Source of the DNA: Thermoplasmata archaeon
Lineage (GTDB): Archaea > Thermoplasmatota > Thermoplasmata > Thermoplasmatales > Thermoplasmataceae
Direction: 5' to 3'
NCBI GenBank assembly: GCA_021826835.1
Contig: JAKAYH010000186.1
Location: 1-5,502 of the forward strand
DNA length: 5,502 bases
In this document: positions 1 to 5,502 of the stretch, piece by piece
Layout of the letters: every line of letters starts with the position of its first letter
Numbering within the stretch: position 1 is the first letter of the stretch
The notes under the pieces: generated by a model
The model's input: the letters and a program-made list of their open reading frames with translations, nothing else
The model's database searches: none
Told to the model about the DNA's origin: nothing
Program-made: the position numbers and the translations under genes

Positions 1-852
1 GGAGACGTCCTGCCAGCCGTTCCTTGCATTGAGTTCATGCATGAATGCGATTAGCTCATTCCTAATGATTGTACCATTTGGTGTGTAAAGAGGGAAGCCA
101 GGCGCCCGTTCGGAGCTGAACACGAAAAGATCCATTTCCTGACCCACCTTGCGGTGATCCCGCTTTAGGGCCTCCTCACGCATCTTCAGGTAATCCTTCA
201 GTTCCTTATCCGACGGAAATACTGTACCGTAAATTCGGACAAGCTTCTCTCTTTTCTCGTCACCCTTGTAGTTGGTGGAAGCCAGGGAGAGCAGCTTCAC
301 ATTTTTGAGGTAACCTGTCGATGGCACATGCGGACCTGTGCAGAAGTCCTTGAAGTTCCCCTGCACATATATGGATGACTTGGAGCCATCAGGAACGTTG
401 TCTCTTATCTTGTCGATCTTGAAAGGGTTGTCATGGAATAATCGTAGGAGATCATCCTTTGATTTTTCCTCCCTGACAATAGGTATATTTTCCTCTGCCA
501 ATTTCTTCATGGCCTTCTCAATATTCCCCAGATCCTCAGAGGAAATAGGATCCATCATTATGTCATAATAGAAGCCGTCTTCTGTCGGAGGACCTGCATT
601 AAGGCGTGCTTTTGGATATATCTGGAGGGTTGCCTGTGCCATAAGATGCGCGGCGGAATGCCTGAGTATCCTCATGCCATCCTTAGAGTGGACATTGACT
701 GGCTCGAATGTGCCATCTGAAGGCGAAATACTGGATAGATCAAACAGTGAGCCGTTGAACCTTGCAGCAACGATCTCGCCGTCCTTGCGGCCTAGTGCGT
801 CCGCAAAACGTTGTCCTTTCTTGATCGGAATCTGGGTGGATGATTCGTGCAT
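1..852 (-). CDS. thrS: Threonyl-tRNA synthetase, N-terminal part (cut by window edge)
   Basis: Charges tRNA-Thr with threonine in the cytoplasm and hydrolyses mischarged Ser-tRNA-Thr. Only 284 codons are present; bacterial homologues are about 640 residues, so most of the catalytic core and the anticodon-binding domain lie beyond base 1. Residues about 5-55 look like a TGS-type N1 domain. Residues about 60-215 are the N2 editing domain with its zinc-site-like motifs: H65 and H69 in RHSAAH, and C171 and H175 in DFCTGPHVPSTG, corresponding to H73/H77/C182/H186 of E. coli ThrRS. Residues 231-260 (RDHRKVGQEMDL, then APGFPLYTPNGT) match the start of the class II catalytic domain. The ATG at 852 is chosen because a TATA box lies about 25 nt upstream, implying a leaderless mRNA. 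This is the bacterial-type editing layout rather than the deacylase-like N-terminal domain of many euryarchaeal enzymes. The gene is visibly richer in G+C than the rest of the window. Confidence 0.95.
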   Translation of the reverse strand, partial: MHESSTQIPIKKGQRFADALGRKDGEIVAARFNGSLFDLSSISPSDGTFEPVNVHSKDGMRILRHSAAHLMAQATLQIYPKARLNAGPPTEDGFYYDIMMDPISSEDLGNIEKAMKKLAEENIPIVREEKSKDDLLRLFHDNPFKIDKIRDNVPDGSKSSIYVQGNFKDFCTGPHVPSTGYLKNVKLLSLASTNYKGDEKREKLVRIYGTVFPSDKELKDYLKMREEALKRDHRKVGQEMDLFVFSSERAPGFPLYTPNGTIIRNELIAFMHELNARNGWQDVS

Positions 853-865
853 AACGGTGCAATAA

Positions 866-892
866 CCTTCATTATATATATTTATTTGAAGG
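866..892. repeat. Inverted repeat bracketing the thrS TATA box
   Basis: CCTTCA at 866-871 and its exact complement TGAAGG at 887-892 flank the 15-bp AT core. The arms sit where a dimeric regulator would contact both sides of the TBP/TFB site. Six-bp arms can arise by chance, so the regulatory reading is an inference. Confidence 0.3.
872..886 (-). promoter_or_regulatory. TATA box of thrS
   Basis: On the minus strand this AT-only run reads AATAAATATATATAA. Its centre is about 25 nt upstream of the thrS ATG, so transcription should begin at or within a few bases of the start codon. No Shine-Dalgarno-like purine run is seen just before the ATG, which fits a leaderless transcript. The tract is nearly symmetric and could in principle also fire toward the plus strand. 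Confidence 0.6.
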
Positions 893-925
893 AATGAAAG
901 CGCAGCAAAGAAGATAATAATCTAA

Positions 926-1275
926 GAGTGGCTGAACAATGTCTACGAATATGCTTATAAACAATGTGGCAGAAATGCAACCACAAGCAGGCGGGATCTA
1001 TTGCAGTATAGGGATCTTATTGGCTTCTTTAGCTGGTATGTGCAAGAATACAAATACCTTCCATCAAACCAGAGTGGAATTTCCGACAAAACGCCAGTTT
1101 TCTAATCAGTACGAATGAAATCTTTCATTCAACAGTCAAGAAGGACTTACGTGATATTACAAACTTGGAGGTTTCGACATACGAAAAAGATGCGTATCAA
1201 GTAGCAGGGAAGGTAGTTCTGAAGAACCATGTAACACTAATTTCAAACAAAACAATAGTTTTGAATGGCAAGTAA
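926..1275 (+). pseudogene. Remnant of an unrecognised gene, probably frameshifted
   Basis: Two open frames join end to end. The first, 926-1105, encodes 59 residues including KQCGRNATTSRRD and DLIGFFSWYVQEYKYLPS, and ends DKTPVF then TAA. The second is open from 1033; from 1102 it reads LISTNEIFHSTVKKDLRD and then about 40 protein-like residues to the TAA at 1273-1275. Adding one T to the run at 1098-1101 would fuse them into about 116 continuous residues reading ...KTPVFLISTNEIF. Neither frame has an ATG at a sensible place, and a stop closes the first frame at 923-925, so the 5' end also seems lost. The family is not recognised. A segment with the shape GFFSWYVQEYKYLPS...KTP vaguely recalls the C-terminal end of integrase-type transposases, but that is weak. 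An ATG frame at 939-1118 overlaps in another phase and looks less protein-like. Confidence 0.4.
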
Positions 1276-1483
1276 GTCTACGTGCTTACGTATTCATACC
1301 ACCTACAGTAAATTACCTACACTATTATACGTCGCAATATATAGTTCGAATCCTGTAGACTCTTAAGAAGGCACAACATTAATGGTAGCATTGGATAGGC
1401 AGGTTAGAGTATTGTTGATTATTTATCGGAAACTTTGCGAACTAAAGATAATTTCGTGAATAATCAAAGGCCTGAAACAAATA

Positions 1484-1498
1484 GAAAAAGTTATATAT
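1484..1498 (+). promoter_or_regulatory. BRE/TATA promoter of the DUF996-like gene
   Basis: A purine run GAAAAAG at 1484-1490 (BRE-like) is followed directly by TTATATAT at 1491-1498. The TATA centre lies about 28 nt before the ATG at 1523, placing transcription start within a few bases of the start codon. No ribosome-binding purine run precedes the ATG, so the mRNA is probably leaderless. Confidence 0.6.
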
Positions 1499-1522
1499 GA
1501 TAATAAACATCCTTTATAAATA

Positions 1523-2338
1523 ATGAACGATTCTAAATTGGGATCTGCTTGCGGGCTTGGAGTTGTGGGGGCCGTTATTCTGCTCTTGTCTGTCCTTTTC
1601 TCTTTTATTTCATTTTTAGTTGAGTTGATATCTTGGGTCATAAGCGTCTTATTGATACTAGTTGCGCTGAAGTATATTGCGGAAGCGTCCGGCGAGAAAG
1701 GAATTTTCAATAACTTTTTAATTGCTTTTGTTTTTGGTATCCTAGGTTTTCTGTTAATTTTATCCCCGATTTTAGCACCAACGAGCCCTATTGGGATAGC
1801 TTATTATTCATCTCCTCTATATTTCCTTGGAGCACGCTGGATTGTGGCACTGATTCAAGTGTATTTCGCATATGAAAGTTTAGTGGCTATAAACAAGAGC
1901 TTCAGAGTTCAGATGTTTGTAACAGCAGCAGAATTCAACATATTTGCTGCGGTAATATTAATTGGAAGTATATACCTTGCAGTTGATGTAATATACACTA
2001 TAGTACTGGTAATCTCTGATTTGCTTTTAGCTTATGCTTTCGGCTTACTTGCTCAACAGATAGGTGTTCCATCTGCGTCTAATGCAGAAGGGCGATTTTC
2101 CTCTCGGGATAATCAAAATAATTCTTCATCACCTGTTTCCCCGGTTCCAGCTGTGTCATCTAGAAACCCGAATTATGGGGATAAACATTCAAATAGGGAC
2201 TTTTCTTCGTCCGGTTCCGACAGTATTCTGGACGCTAAAAGAAGCAAAGGAGCAAGCAAGAAGAAGTTTTGCGTCAGATGCGGGATTGAGTTGCCTTTGA
2301 GCGCCACTTTTTGTTCCAGATGTGGTTTTAAGCAATAG
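1523..2338 (+). CDS. DUF996-like multi-pass membrane protein with C-terminal zinc ribbon
   Basis: A 271-residue integral membrane protein whose function is unknown. Residues about 12-180 hold roughly six hydrophobic segments (near 12-33, 35-49, 63-82, 99-120, 133-155 and 157-176). The signature after the second helix, ALKYIAEASGEKGIFNNFLI (residues 48-67), is what I recognise from the archaeal DUF996 family, where a K-Y-I-x-x-x-[ST]-G-[ED]-K-x-I-F-x-N motif is typical. Residues about 182-247 form a Ser/Asn/Pro-rich, probably disordered linker ending in a basic patch (AKRSKGASKKK). The tail is a zinc ribbon with C250-x2-C253 and C264-x2-C267, presumably cytoplasmic. The ATG fits the upstream TATA spacing. 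The gene is monocistronic and converges with the surface-protein gene on the other strand. The zinc ribbon suggests a protein- or nucleic-acid-binding or assembly role, but no substrate can be inferred. A generic membrane protein with a zinc-ribbon tail is the alternative if the DUF996 match fails. Confidence 0.75.
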   Translation: MNDSKLGSACGLGVVGAVILLLSVLFSFISFLVELISWVISVLLILVALKYIAEASGEKGIFNNFLIAFVFGILGFLLILSPILAPTSPIGIAYYSSPLYFLGARWIVALIQVYFAYESLVAINKSFRVQMFVTAAEFNIFAAVILIGSIYLAVDVIYTIVLVISDLLLAYAFGLLAQQIGVPSASNAEGRFSSRDNQNNSSSPVSPVPAVSSRNPNYGDKHSNRDFSSSGSDSILDAKRSKGASKKKFCVRCGIELPLSATFCSRCGFKQ

Positions 2339-2451
2339 ATACATTAAACACTAGACTTCCGCAAAGAAGGCGGGACCTCAACCAGAAGAAAACATGTTTA
2401 TCAGAATTAACCAGAATCCATTCATAATGTTTGTGTAAAGAAAGTTCTCAG

Positions 2452-2477
2452 TTCATAGGGATAGCCATCACTATGAA
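2452..2477. repeat. Compact hairpin between convergent genes
   Basis: TTCATAG (2452-2458) pairs exactly with CTATGAA (2471-2477). Inside, after one G/A mismatch, GAT (2460-2462) pairs with ATC (2467-2469) around the 4-nt loop AGCC. That gives ten pairs with one internal mismatch in 26 nt. It lies 114 nt beyond the stop of the DUF996-like gene and 32 nt beyond the stop of the surface gene. It could act as a 3'-end structure or insulating element for either transcript. Archaeal termination normally depends on T tracts, and none follows directly, so the role is uncertain. Confidence 0.45.
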
Positions 2478-2508
2478 TGCTTTATCATCTGTCAAGAAAG
2501 GAGTGTTA

Positions 2509-4272
2509 TTACTTTCTCTTGGACCTCACGAACACTAATAAAGAAACTGAAGCACCAAGAATTACAGCTACTATAATTAAATAATAATACCAGGTGACTC
2601 CCTGGATAGGATTTGGTTGAACGAAATTTATAGTCTTTGAGGGGTTAAAGATCCATGTAAGTAACGGATCTCCTCGTACTAGCCCGGTAACTGTAAGTAT
2701 GACACTTAAATTGTTAGTAATAGTTACCGAGAAATTATGGTACTGGCTCCCATTTAAGTATACCCTGCTTGCGAGTAGCTGAGTTACTGTTAGATTGTCG
2801 ATTGCTTCAAATGGAAGGTAAACAAAGAGAGTACCGTTTCCGGATGAGAAGTATGTAATGTTTACGACCCCGGGAGAAAGTGAAACATTCTCTACTGTCA
2901 GGTAGATTCCTGTTGCTTTCACACCCAGGTATGTAACTGATGATGTTGAAGCGGGAGTTGACTTGAGTGATACATTCATTTCTAAGTCTGAATTGACGCT
3001 TATGTTCTCTGTGATCGGGAAGTAACCGGGTGAATAGAATGAGATTATATCGTTCCCTCTGGGTAAACTAACCATGTAATAGCCTGATGAGTTTACGTAG
3101 GCAGAAAAGCCATTTACTGTTACGGAGGAAGTGACTGGGTTGACAAAGCCAGTTATGTTGAATGAATACTGTGATTTCTGAAGTGAAATATTGAACCACG
3201 CAGATTTGCCGTTGTCGATGGCAACATAGGAACTAAATGGCGAATACCCGAACGCGAATGCAGTGAGATAATAGGTTCCTGGTGAAAGTGTAATGTTATA
3301 GCTACCGTTATCCGTAGGTATTGGAGTGCCGTTAGCTAGGATTACTATGTTATAAGGGCTGACGGTTCCTCTCAGCTCTCCAGATGAAGCTAATTTCACT
3401 AACGAAATGTTGAATTGGTAGGTCATGGTAACGGCCGCATAAAAGTAATTTGAATAAGTTTTATACCCGGAATGCGTGACATTTAGGAAGTAATAACCGG
3501 GTTGAATGCAACCCATATAGGACGTATTGTTTGCAGTGAAATGTTCGTATCCAATAGTTACCGCGGACCCGGTTGGAGAGATGTTTAGGGAAACAACAGG
3601 GCTTGGTTCAAACTTTACTGGAACGTTCAGATCAGTGCCACTAACGGTCACTGTTGATCGGTCTGGAATTGAGGTGTAGTATCTTGATTCTGCAGAGTAG
3701 GAATAAGTTCCATTTCGCAAACTGAAGCTTATAGAATCAATCCTGGATTTTTCAAGAATACTTAGATATTTTCCAGCTATCATGGCATTGATTGAAATGG
3801 ACCAGGTTAGGTTAGTTGCATTTCCAAATGGCAGACCGGATTCAACAAAGGTCACATTGTAAGTGGTAACATTGAAGAAAATGTCTATTACGATGTCAAG
3901 GCCATCAACAGTGAGGTTTCCAGAGTCAAGCGATGGGGTCCAGCCAGGAACCACGCCTACCGAGAAGCCATAAGTACCGTTTGAAGCATAGAATACGATA
4001 GTAGAATCAGTTGAAACACTAACTGAACCGTTAAATTCTATGGACCACTCGTTACCTATTGGAAGACCTGACTCGGAGAATGTCACACTATACCCAGATT
4101 GAGTAAAAGTGATGTTTATTATCATATCTTTACCATTTACTGTCAAAGTGCCATAATCCGGAGAAACTGTAAAATTGGATATTGCATGAACAGAATAGGT
4201 GTAAGTTCCATTAGGCACTGAAAAACACATATCACTTGTGTCTGAGGTGTTAGTCACCCCATCAAAAGTCAC
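2509..4272 (-). CDS. Surface repeat protein, C-terminal anchor half (downstream of in-frame stop)
   Basis: This is the 3' continuation, in the same frame, of the upstream half at 4279-5265. The frame is open from 4278; the GTG at 4272 is merely the first possible start and has no promoter or ribosome site of its own. Residues counted from that GTG: 1-60 the rest of repeat 4; 61-137 repeat 5 (YSVTFSESGLPIGNEW); 138-225 repeat 6 (YNVTFVESGLPFG); then three beta-rich PEGA/carboxypeptidase-regulatory-like modules near 226-295, 297-366 and 367-437, each with a turn like PGYY, PGTYY or PRGND followed by a GY motif. Residues 438-557 are an unrecognised extracellular domain. Residues 561-583 form a transmembrane helix, followed by the basic tail RSKRK. 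Many N-x-S/T sequons are present. The protein is predicted to be displayed outside the cell as a glycosylated stalk or S-layer-associated protein. Without the upstream half it has no signal peptide, so it probably works only if the stop is read through or absent. Confidence 0.75.
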   Translation of the reverse strand: MTFDGVTNTSDTSDMCFSVPNGTYTYSVHAISNFTVSPDYGTLTVNGKDMIINITFTQSGYSVTFSESGLPIGNEWSIEFNGSVSVSTDSTIVFYASNGTYGFSVGVVPGWTPSLDSGNLTVDGLDIVIDIFFNVTTYNVTFVESGLPFGNATNLTWSISINAMIAGKYLSILEKSRIDSISFSLRNGTYSYSAESRYYTSIPDRSTVTVSGTDLNVPVKFEPSPVVSLNISPTGSAVTIGYEHFTANNTSYMGCIQPGYYFLNVTHSGYKTYSNYFYAAVTMTYQFNISLVKLASSGELRGTVSPYNIVILANGTPIPTDNGSYNITLSPGTYYLTAFAFGYSPFSSYVAIDNGKSAWFNISLQKSQYSFNITGFVNPVTSSVTVNGFSAYVNSSGYYMVSLPRGNDIISFYSPGYFPITENISVNSDLEMNVSLKSTPASTSSVTYLGVKATGIYLTVENVSLSPGVVNITYFSSGNGTLFVYLPFEAIDNLTVTQLLASRVYLNGSQYHNFSVTITNNLSVILTVTGLVRGDPLLTWIFNPSKTINFVQPNPIQGVTWYYYLIIVAVILGASVSLLVFVRSKRK

Positions 4273-5073
4273 GGACCATTAGGTGTATGCAGATAGACCC
4301 GTCTCTGAAAATTCTACAATATAAGTGAATGGCGAGAATACTATCTTTTCGGTTTCGCTCCCGCCAGCGATGGTAAATGTGCCAGATTGTGGCTGAGCGA
4401 TATACCCGCCTGGTTCAACTATTTCGTAGCTATAGGTACCATTCAAAACCGGAAATATTATTATGCTAGTTGAAGAAGTACTCAATGTTCCGTTTACATA
4501 TACCCCCCATGACGTACCCGAGGGAAGACCAGACTCGGTGAATGATACTTGGTATTTATCATGAATGAAGTCGATTGACTCTGTAACAGAGCTTCCGTCC
4601 ACTATAAAGGATCCGGAAGCTGGAGAAGGATACAAAGACTTATTGGATGCAGAAACTGTGAATGAATATGTTCCATTTGTCACGCAATATCCAAAGAATT
4701 GACCTGCACAGATTGCATGCGAAAATACGACAGTACCATCCCAGCAGGGATTTGTCAGATTAACATACCAAGTCGCTCCAGATGGTAATCCAGATTCAAT
4801 GAATGTTAGTTGATATTTTACGGGATAAAAATATATATACTGGGTAAGGGGGCCATTAACTGTAAACGAACCAGATGATGGACTAGGTGCCCATGTCTTG
4901 TTTGTTGTTGACACAGTATAAGAGTATGTTCCATTTGCGAGGTACAATACATAACTTGGGGACGTCAGAGGACCAGAATTAACGCCATTGCTAAGGTTCA
5001 GGCACCAAGCGGTTCCTGGCTCAAGTTGAGTTGAGGAAATACTGGGCAAACCACTCGCAATGAGTAACACCCT
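3598..5073 (-). repeat. Six tandem protein-level repeats in the surface gene
   Basis: Six diverged units of about 77-88 codons run on the minus strand: 5073-4816, 4815-4555, 4554-4324, 4323-4093, 4092-3862 and 3861-3598. Shared landmarks are [FL]-x-[ESA]-[ST]-G-L-[PS] near the start, a W about 6-15 residues after it, N-G-T-Y-[STG]-[YF] in the middle, and [SYD]-x-G-x-[LF]-[TI]-V-x-G near the end; unit 6 is the least regular. The units are similar as protein but not obviously as DNA, so the expansion is old. Confidence 0.85.
4279..4281 (-). other. In-frame TAA splitting one surface-protein gene
   Basis: The minus strand reads ...GGT CTA TCT GCA TAC ACC TAA TGG TCC GTG..., so the sequence on both sides is in one frame (5265 to 2509, 919 codons including both stops). 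Repeats 3, 2 and 5 have S, T and E at the stop position before the W. TCA to TAA or GAA to TAA is a single base change. Both halves are parts of one repeat protein, so the locus is best read as one interrupted gene. Confidence 0.85.
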
Positions 5074-5265
5074 CTCTGTATAATTTTGTGTATTTTCCCT
5101 GGAAACGGCATTTGTAGAATGTTGGTTAGCAGCTAATTTTAGGTTTACTCTTGAACCGTTGCTTGCTGGAAAGATATAATGAGAAGGATAAATTAAAGCA
5201 AATGAAGTACCCAGTAATAATAAAGCCAACGCGATGGCGATTATCCTCAAAATAATGCGCTGCAC
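4279..5265 (-). CDS. Surface repeat protein, N-terminal secreted half (ends at in-frame TAA)
   Basis: This half has 328 residues. Residues 1-26 (IILRIIAIALALLLLG core after MQR) form a signal peptide or signal anchor; the rest is extracellular beta-rich sequence. Residues 65-150, 151-237 and 238-314 are three repeats, each running from a G-L-P motif through W, then N-G-T-Y-S-[YF], then S-G-[ST]-F-x-[VI]-x-G. Repeat 4 begins at 315 (YIVEFSETGL) and is cut by TAA in place of the residue just before its conserved W. About ten N-x-S/T sequons suggest heavy N-glycosylation. Repeat 2 carries a longer loop with three cysteines (C174, C186, C194). The start is a GTG at 5265, supported by a TATA box about 28 nt upstream; no ATG lies near the signal sequence. 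No enzyme domain (for example thermopsin) is visible. On its own this half would be secreted without the C-terminal anchor. Confidence 0.8.
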   Translation of the reverse strand: MQRIILRIIAIALALLLLGTSFALIYPSHYIFPASNGSRVNLKLAANQHSTNAVSRENTQNYTERVLLIASGLPSISSTQLEPGTAWCLNLSNGVNSGPLTSPSYVLYLANGTYSYTVSTTNKTWAPSPSSGSFTVNGPLTQYIYFYPVKYQLTFIESGLPSGATWYVNLTNPCWDGTVVFSHAICAGQFFGYCVTNGTYSFTVSASNKSLYPSPASGSFIVDGSSVTESIDFIHDKYQVSFTESGLPSGTSWGVYVNGTLSTSSTSIIIFPVLNGTYSYEIVEPGGYIAQPQSGTFTIAGGSETEKIVFSPFTYIVEFSETGLSAYT

Positions 5266-5285
5266 AACAGAAAAATCTTTTTGAC

Positions 5286-5298
5286 TTTATTAATATAT
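5286..5298 (-). promoter_or_regulatory. TATA box of the surface-protein gene
   Basis: The minus strand reads ATATATTAATAAA. It is centred about 28 nt upstream of the GTG start at 5265, so the transcript should start almost at the start codon. No Shine-Dalgarno-like sequence is present between them. This spacing is the main support for the GTG start. Confidence 0.6.
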
Positions 5299-5300
5299 GT

Positions 5301-5315
5301 AACACTTCAAGTGTT
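5301..5315. promoter_or_regulatory. Perfect palindrome next to the surface-gene TATA box, operator candidate
   Basis: AACACTTCAAGTGTT is a perfect inverted repeat with 7-bp arms around one central base, ending 2 bp from the TATA element where TFB would contact the BRE. The size and symmetry suit a dimeric winged-helix regulator. No second copy was seen at the other two promoters. The regulatory role is inferred from position. Confidence 0.45.
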
Positions 5316-5502
5316 GTTTATGGACAATTCTATAGAATGTGGGCATATATATTTAGATAACGTATAAAGCCAGAAACCAATATTAAGACAAGTTCAAGAG
5401 CAGGTCATTATTGAAACAAGGATTGACAATTGATGTAGACCTTTAAGACAGGAGATTCACACTTTTCAGTCCTGTGAGTTTTTCAATATTAATTCAAACT
5501 CA
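5316..5502. other. Upstream flank with no supported gene
   Basis: Only very short frames occur on either strand, for example a 15-codon ATG frame starting at 5320 (MDNSIECGHIYLDNV). An AT-rich, TATA-like run at 5344-5353 could be a further promoter but has no gene to serve. No RNA gene was recognised. Confidence 0.4.

Larger units (their letters stand above)
853..1522. other. 670-bp stretch without an intact gene
   Basis: It holds the thrS promoter at its left end, the remnant gene at 926-1275, and the promoter of the DUF996-like gene at its right end. Between 1276 and 1480 there is no credible gene. A 25-codon ATG frame at 1382-1459 (MVALDRQVRVLLIIYRKLCE...) has a helical look but no promoter and no recognised family. 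No tRNA, tandem array or CRISPR-like repeats were seen. The mix of broken frames suggests decayed, formerly coding or acquired DNA. Confidence 0.5.

Noticed and set aside
338..568. Plus-strand open frame of 76 codons.
   Set aside because: Antisense to the clearly conserved thrS frame; no promoter and no protein-like features.
674..865. Plus-strand open frame of 63 codons.
   Set aside because: Antisense to thrS, overlapping its conserved HSAAH region and running into its promoter.
939..1118. ATG frame of 59 codons beginning MSTNMLINNVAEMQ.
   Set aside because: It has a start codon, but its second half has an unprotein-like composition and it competes with the better-looking frame at 926-1105; no promoter at the right distance.
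1275..1361. tRNA-like segment: AGTCTAC and GTAGACT as 7-bp ends 87 nt apart, with GTTCGAATCC near the 3' end resembling a T-loop.
   Set aside because: If TTC is placed in the T-loop, the T-stem does not pair and the acceptor arms fall out of register; no D or anticodon arm forms. A 7-bp match at this distance is expected by chance.
1423..1710. Minus-strand open frame of 95 codons.
   Set aside because: Overlaps the promoter and the first helices of the DUF996-like gene; a shadow of that coding sequence.
2064..2300. Plus-strand frame of 78 codons in another phase.
   Set aside because: Lies inside the linker and zinc-ribbon part of the DUF996-like gene, whose CxxC/CxxC motif shows which frame is real.
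4279..4281. Selenocysteine or pyrrolysine decoding at the internal stop.
   Set aside because: The codon is TAA, not TGA or TAG, and no recoding structure was seen after it.
2509..5265. Thermopsin-like protease or other enzyme in the surface protein.
   Set aside because: No catalytic domain fits: after the signal peptide the sequence goes straight into beta repeats, then PEGA-like modules and the anchor.
5448..5475. ACAGGA/TCCTGT inverted repeat with a 16-nt loop.
   Set aside because: Short arms, large loop and no associated gene; likely chance.

Overview
The window looks like chromosomal DNA from an acid-living archaeon of the Thermoplasmatales or a close relative (Thermoplasmata). Three signs support this. 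(1) There is a long surface protein built from the F-x-E-S-G-L-P-x-G-x-x-W ... N-G-T-Y-x-[YF] ... S-G-x-x-T-V-x-G repeat, which I know mainly from Thermoplasmata cell-surface proteins. (2) There is a DUF996-type membrane protein, a largely archaeal family. (3) All three genes with a visible 5' end have an archaeal TATA box centred about 25-29 nt upstream of the start codon, as expected for leaderless mRNAs. The assignment is inferred from protein style, not from a marker gene.

Layout: (a) 1-852, minus strand: the N-terminal 284 codons of threonyl-tRNA synthetase (thrS), of the bacterial-type editing architecture, cut by the window edge. (b) 853-1522: a 670-bp stretch with no intact gene. It holds the thrS promoter with a flanking inverted repeat, the decayed remains of an unrecognised gene (two open frames joined by a probable one-base loss in a T run), and the promoter of the next gene. 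(c) 1523-2338, plus strand: a six-helix DUF996-like membrane protein with a hydrophilic linker and a C-terminal CxxC/CxxC zinc ribbon. (d) 2339-2508: a convergent intergenic region with a compact hairpin. (e) 2509-5265, minus strand: one continuous reading frame for an approximately 917-residue secreted, membrane-anchored, heavily sequon-bearing surface protein. It is broken by a single in-frame TAA at 4281-4279 into a 328-codon signal-peptide half and a 587-codon anchor half. (f) 5266-5502: the promoter of the surface gene, with a perfect 15-bp palindrome next to its TATA box, then sequence with no supported gene.

The three genes do not look like a pathway or operon: each has its own promoter, and the second and third converge. 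The main point of interest is the split surface gene. Downstream of the stop the frame stays open for about 590 codons and ends in a normal membrane anchor, so the stop is either recent, a base error, or tolerated or read through. No defence system, CRISPR array, intact mobile element or convincing RNA gene is visible.
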